Source: an uncultured Pelagibacteraceae bacterium
GTDB taxonomy: Bacteria > Pseudomonadota > Alphaproteobacteria > Pelagibacterales > Pelagibacteraceae
NCBI GenBank assembly: GCA_905612535.1
Contig: CAJQSJ010000035.1
Coordinates: forward strand, 1-37,833
Direction: 5' to 3'
Length of the DNA stretch: 37,833 bases
The notes below the pieces were generated by a model that searched no databases, was not told where the DNA came from, and was given only the letters and a program-made list of their open reading frames with translations. Below, in pieces: positions 34,336 through 37,833 of this stretch (position 1 is its first letter; the number at the start of each line of letters is the position of its first letter). A program made the position numbers and the translations under genes.

Positions 34336-35547
34336 TTATTTAACTAAAACAGGCTCAATTTTTCCTTTAAAAATAATAATTAAAATATTTGCAGTTATTA
34401 TGTATAAAAAACTTAACATGGCTATAAACTCAATAGAATAACCAAAATCAATAATTGCACCAAATACCGCTGTGCCAAAAGCGGTAGAAAAGACCATCAT
34501 TGAAGTTGTTAGAGCTTTAATTGAACCAATATATTTTACACCATAAATTTCTGCCCAAGTTGAAGATCCCAAGACATTAGCCATACCATTTGAGATTCCC
34601 ATTAAACCAAACACAAAATACGAAATAAAATATCTATCAAAGGAAAATAAAATAATCATAGCAAATAAAGAAGGTATATTCATAATGAGTATAAGTTTTC
34701 TACTTGTAAACTTATCAACCAGTGGTCCGGTAATGAATAAGGTTCCTACTGACAAAATTGCATAAAACATAAATGATTTTGCTATTACAAAATCTCCCCA
34801 TCCCTTTGATTCAAGGATAAATGATTGATAAACGAAAACACCAGTATTGATTGTAGGCAAAGCTAACATCACTAATGAAATTATGTAAAATTTAGAATCT
34901 AACAAAACTTCTTTTCTTGTCCAATTTTTAATATTATTTTTTTTTAATCTTTCATTTTTTTCTTCACGAGAAGATAGTTTAATTTTTTTAACCGTTAAAA
35001 AAGACAAAATAGGTAAAAACAAAATTATTAAAAATGCAATTGATATCCAAATATCTCGCCACGAATAAATAGAAAGAAAAAAAACAATAGTAATAGGCAT
35101 AATAAATTCAGCAGCTGAGAGACCTAACCACGTAGCGCTAAGAGCTTTTCCCCTATTTAAGCTAAAATACCTTGAAACACTTGTCGTTGCAGTATGGGAC
35201 ATTAGACCTTGTCCAGAAAGTCTTAAAAAGAAAATTCCAGCTACTAATAAATAAATATTGCTTACAAATGAAAACAAAATAGATGAAAAAAATAACAGTA
35301 AAATAACAAAAAAAGAAAATTTTATTAATTTAAAATCATCAATCTTTTTTCCAATCCAGATCAAAGAAAAGCCGCTTATTAATGTGGCTATGGCATAAAT
35401 TGTGCCGAATTGTCCGTGAGTTATATTTAAATCTGCTCTAATGTTTGAGTTAAATAACCCTATAAAAAAACTCTGTCCAAAACTTGAAAAAAATGTAAAT
35501 ATAAATCCGAAAATAATTATTTTAATACTTAGTTTAATATTTAACAT
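34336..35547 (-). CDS. Major facilitator superfamily transporter
   Basis: 403 residues with about twelve hydrophobic segments and a charged central loop (about residues 190-210) as in two six-helix bundles. WIGKKIDDFKL after helix 2 is the MFS motif A loop (GxxxDxxxxR-like) and GKALSATWLG lies in helix 5. It most resembles the oxalate/monocarboxylate-type MFS group by eye, which is a weak guess. It is 10 bases from the divergent dehydrogenase gene and 43 bases before rpoZ. Substrate unknown. Confidence 0.85.
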   Translation of the reverse strand: MLNIKLSIKIIIFGFIFTFFSSFGQSFFIGLFNSNIRADLNITHGQFGTIYAIATLISGFSLIWIGKKIDDFKLIKFSFFVILLLFFSSILFSFVSNIYLLVAGIFFLRLSGQGLMSHTATTSVSRYFSLNRGKALSATWLGLSAAEFIMPITIVFFLSIYSWRDIWISIAFLIILFLPILSFLTVKKIKLSSREEKNERLKKNNIKNWTRKEVLLDSKFYIISLVMLALPTINTGVFVYQSFILESKGWGDFVIAKSFMFYAILSVGTLFITGPLVDKFTSRKLILIMNIPSLFAMIILFSFDRYFISYFVFGLMGISNGMANVLGSSTWAEIYGVKYIGSIKALTTSMMVFSTAFGTAVFGAIIDFGYSIEFIAMLSFLYIITANILIIIFKGKIEPVLVK

Positions 35548-35557
35548 TTAAAATTTT

Positions 35558-36430
35558 ATGAGTTGCAAAGTTTCTTTCATTGGTCTTGGTGTAATGGGTT
35601 ATCCTATGGCTGGATATATATCAAAAGCAGGACACAATGTAACCATTTATAATAGAACGGTTTCTAAAGCTGATAAGTGGCTTTCAGAGCACAAAGGGAA
35701 GAAGGCCGATACTCCCGCAAAAGCTGCTGATGGAGCAGAATATATATTCACATGTGTAGGCAATGACAATGATTTAAGGGAAGTAACATTTGGAGACCAT
35801 GGTATTTTCAAAGCAATGAAAAAAAATGCTATATACATTGATAACACTACTGCTTCAGCAACTATTGCAAGAGAAATTTATGATTATTCAAAAAAAAAAG
35901 GGTTTGGTTTTTTAGATGCGCCAGTATCAGGTGGACAAGCTGGGGCTGAGAACGGGGCTTTAACTGTAATGATTGGTGGTGATAAGAAACATTTTGATAA
36001 AGCTAAAGATAAAATTGAGTGCTACAGCAAAAAAATGAAACTGCTTGGTGGTGCAGGATCTGGACAGCTTGCTAAGATGGTAAATCAAATTTGTATTGCA
36101 GGCTTGGTGCAAGGATTATCAGAAGGAATTAATTTTGGAATGAAAGCTGGTTTGAATATGGAAGACGTCATTGAAGTAATTTCTAAAGGTGCTGCGCAGT
36201 CTTGGCAAATGGATAATAGATACAAAACAATGATTGCAGACAAGTTTGATTTTGGTTTTGCTGTTGATTGGATGAGAAAAGATTTAAAAATTGCACTAGA
36301 AGAAGCTAAAAAAAACAACTCTTTATTACCGGTTACGGAAATAGTTGACAAATACTACGGTGAAGTTCAGGAAATGGGTGGTAATAGGTGGGATACTTCA
36401 AGTCTTGTAAAAAGATTTAGAAAAAAGTAA
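35558..36430 (+). CDS. Beta-hydroxyacid dehydrogenase (3-hydroxyisobutyrate / tartronate semialdehyde reductase family)
   Basis: NAD(P)-dependent reductase of small 3-hydroxy acids or semialdehydes. 290 residues. FIGLGVMGYPMAGY at 7-20 is the family signature and dinucleotide loop; DAPVSGGQAGAENGALTVMIGG at 120-141 binds substrate, and GQLAKMVNQI holds catalytic Lys173 and Asn176. GarR, GlxR, MmsB and glyoxylate reductase share these motifs and cannot be separated here. It begins a plus-strand run; the next gene starts with GTG right after its stop. Confidence 0.88.
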   Translation: MSCKVSFIGLGVMGYPMAGYISKAGHNVTIYNRTVSKADKWLSEHKGKKADTPAKAADGAEYIFTCVGNDNDLREVTFGDHGIFKAMKKNAIYIDNTTASATIAREIYDYSKKKGFGFLDAPVSGGQAGAENGALTVMIGGDKKHFDKAKDKIECYSKKMKLLGGAGSGQLAKMVNQICIAGLVQGLSEGINFGMKAGLNMEDVIEVISKGAAQSWQMDNRYKTMIADKFDFGFAVDWMRKDLKIALEEAKKNNSLLPVTEIVDKYYGEVQEMGGNRWDTSSLVKRFRKK

Positions 36431-37045
36431 GTGCAAATAAATAAACCTGACTACTACAACGATCTCGATGAAATTTATTTAAAAACTTGGGACCTTTTAG
36501 AAAATGGTCTAGCAAATAGAGATTCTCCATTTCATATACCTGTATTTATAAATGGTAATCAAAATATATTTGATGGGAGAATAGTTGTATTAAGAGGAAT
36601 AGATCAAAAAGAAAAAAAAATATGGTTTCATAGTGACATTAGATCAAACAAAGTAAAAATTATTAAGGCAAATTCACCAGCCAGTTTGCTATTTTATGAT
36701 AGGAGCCAAAAAATCCAATTAAGAATCTGCGGTTTTGCAAAAATTAATTACAAGAATGACACAACTAAAAAATCATGGAAAAAGACCGTTCATATGAGCA
36801 GACAATGTTATTTAGGTGATGAGGCACCTGGTTCTGATACTTTAAAACCTACTTCAGGGTTAACTGCTGTTTTTGATAATTCAGAATATACAATTGAAGA
36901 AAGTGAAATTGGTTATGAAAATTTTTGTGTTATTGAAACTTTTATCAAATCAATAGAATGGTTATATTTAGCTGCCAAAGGTCATAGACGTGCTTATTTT
37001 AATTTAGATAAAAATAAGATTGAAAAAAAATGGTTAATTCCTTAA
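36431..37045 (+). CDS. Pyridoxamine 5'-phosphate oxidase-like FMN-binding protein
   Basis: 204 residues with the split-barrel flavin-binding pattern: RIVVLRGIDQ followed by KIWFHSDIRSNKVKII (about 57-77), then PASLLFYDRSQKIQLRICGFAKI (about 82-104), and IEWLYLAAKGHRRAYFN near the end. The pattern resembles PNPOx and its Alr4036-type relatives, but the catalytic residues of true PdxH were not confirmed. The start is GTG at 36431, directly after the preceding stop codon. Confidence 0.78.
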   Translation: MQINKPDYYNDLDEIYLKTWDLLENGLANRDSPFHIPVFINGNQNIFDGRIVVLRGIDQKEKKIWFHSDIRSNKVKIIKANSPASLLFYDRSQKIQLRICGFAKINYKNDTTKKSWKKTVHMSRQCYLGDEAPGSDTLKPTSGLTAVFDNSEYTIEESEIGYENFCVIETFIKSIEWLYLAAKGHRRAYFNLDKNKIEKKWLIP

Positions 37046-37085
37046 TAGGCTGGATATTAAATTAAATTTAATCTATAAACAAAAT

Positions 37086-37637
37086 ATGGCTGTGTCTTCA
37101 TCAATATGTAACTTTGGAGAAAAATCTCATGACTTCAGTCTTCAATCTACCGATGGTAAATTGGTAAACTTAAATGACGTAAAAGGAGAAAATGGTTATT
37201 TAATAACATTTATTTGTAACCACTGCCCGTACGTCAAAGCAATTATAAAGTTTCTGGTAAATGACGTTAAGTATCTTGAGGGCATTGGTATAAAATCAGT
37301 AGCTATAATGTCAAATGATACAAAAAACTACCCAGAAGACTCTTTCGAAAATATGAAAAAATTCGCAAAAGAATATAATTTTTCATTTCCTTATCTGTAT
37401 GACGAAAGTCAACAAGTGGCAAAAAAATATGAAGCAGTTTGTACGCCTGATTTTTTTGGTTATAACAAAAAATCAGAATTACAATATAGAGGTAGAATTT
37501 TAGATGCTAGAAAGCTAGAACCAATACGTACTGGCGAGACTGAACTAAGAAAAGCAATGAAATCAATTGCTGAAAATGGAAATGGTCCTGAAGAACAAAT
37601 CCCAAGCATGGGTTGTGGCATAAAGTGGTTTAAATAA
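37086..37637 (+). CDS. Thioredoxin-fold (AhpC/TSA-like) protein with CxxC
   Basis: 183 residues, cytosolic by lack of a signal peptide. CNHCPYVKAI at 44-53 supplies a CxxC pair (Cys44, Cys47) followed by the Pro-x-x-Lys helix; SFPYLYDESQQVAKKYEAVCTPDFFGYN contains the cis-proline segment (CTPDFF). This matches the redoxin/TlpA-like group often annotated as thioredoxin family protein. It probably acts in thiol redox or peroxide removal. The following glycosyltransferase gene shares one base with its stop codon. Confidence 0.85.
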   Translation: MAVSSSICNFGEKSHDFSLQSTDGKLVNLNDVKGENGYLITFICNHCPYVKAIIKFLVNDVKYLEGIGIKSVAIMSNDTKNYPEDSFENMKKFAKEYNFSFPYLYDESQQVAKKYEAVCTPDFFGYNKKSELQYRGRILDARKLEPIRTGETELRKAMKSIAENGNGPEEQIPSMGCGIKWFK

Positions 37638-37833
37638 TGTTTCTTATAGCGACAAGAAATTTTCCACCCGATATCGGTGGCATACAAAGCTTAATGGGTG
37701 GATTGGCAGAAGGTCTTTTAAACCATGGTCCTGTTGAAGTCTTTGCAGATGAATTTAAAAATTCGGATTCTTTTGACTCAGAATCTCAAATGAAAATAAA
37801 AAGAATAAAAGGAATTAAGCTTTTTAAAAAATA
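37637..37833 (+). CDS. Glycosyltransferase, GT4-like N-terminus (cut by window edge)
   Basis: ATG overlapping the preceding stop (TAATG); 65 codons are open to the window end. FLIATRNFPPDIGGIQSLMGGLAEGL is the typical start of group 1 (GT4) glycosyltransferases, with the first Rossmann strand, the PP.IGGI loop and helix. The donor-binding half lies outside the window, so the assignment rests on this N-terminus alone. Confidence 0.65.
   Translation, partial: MFLIATRNFPPDIGGIQSLMGGLAEGLLNHGPVEVFADEFKNSDSFDSESQMKIKRIKGIKLFKK

Noticed and set aside
1-37833. Prophage, insertion sequence, CRISPR, toxin-antitoxin or defence island
   Set aside because: No transposase, integrase, repeat array or small toxin-antitoxin pair was recognised; nearly all genes belong to housekeeping families.

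Overview
The window is AT-rich bacterial DNA (mostly about 25-30% GC by eye), densely packed, with many 1-19 base overlaps between genes and almost no recognisable Shine-Dalgarno sequences. The gene content and order (purB-purC-purS-purQ-purL-bolA-grxD, an rpsD next to a SpoU-type methyltransferase, class II DAHP synthase, NrdAB) suggest a streamlined marine alphaproteobacterium, most likely of the SAR11/Pelagibacterales type. That placement is inferred from composition and order, not from a database search.

Layout. 1-1244 (-): glutamate dehydrogenase, cut by the window edge. 1245-2941: a 50-residue small protein gene (-), a gap of higher GC with inverted repeats, tRNA-Thr (+), then NAD kinase directly behind tRNA-Leu (-). 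3032-6250 (-): a membrane-anchored SGNH-like protein, a glycosyltransferase, a gamma-glutamylcyclotransferase-like protein and a CinA N-terminal-type protein. 6273-13491 (+): sfsA, map, five purine genes, bolA and grxD in one tight run. 13484-20667 (-): methyltransferase, rpsD, trmJ, citramalate synthase, cysS, nadE and class II DAHP synthase. 20738-21424 (+): 6-phosphogluconolactonase. 21407-23862 (-): glmS and a gene encoding only the acetyltransferase half of GlmU. 23934-27249 (+): phosphoglycolate-phosphatase-like HAD protein, LysE-type exporter, methylisocitrate lyase and methylcitrate synthase. 27271-27434: probable remnant of a methyltransferase gene. 27438-30367 (-): class Ia ribonucleotide reductase nrdA-nrdB behind two NrdR-like boxes. 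30540-32000 (+): phosphomannomutase/phosphoglucomutase. 31997-35547 (-): TauE/SafE permease, dusA, rpoZ, MFS transporter. 35558-37833 (+): beta-hydroxyacid dehydrogenase, PNPOx-like flavoprotein, thioredoxin-fold CxxC protein and the start of a glycosyltransferase.

How the genes work together. Themes are purine synthesis and dNTP production, NAD(P) supply (nadE, nadK), amino-acid precursors (citramalate route to isoleucine, shikimate entry), amino-sugar precursors for the envelope (glmS, partial GlmU, PMM), translation (rpsD, cysS, map, dusA, trmJ, two tRNAs) and Fe-S/redox partners (bolA, grxD).

I see no phage, transposon, CRISPR, toxin-antitoxin or defence system, and I do not find a convincing undescribed multi-gene system. 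The items most worth a second look are the stand-alone GlmU acetyltransferase domain, the unexplained GC-richer region before tRNA-Thr, the tRNA-Leu/nadK arrangement with only six bases between tRNA and start codon, the NrdR-like tandem boxes before an NrdA without an ATP-cone, and the methyltransferase remnant behind nrdB.
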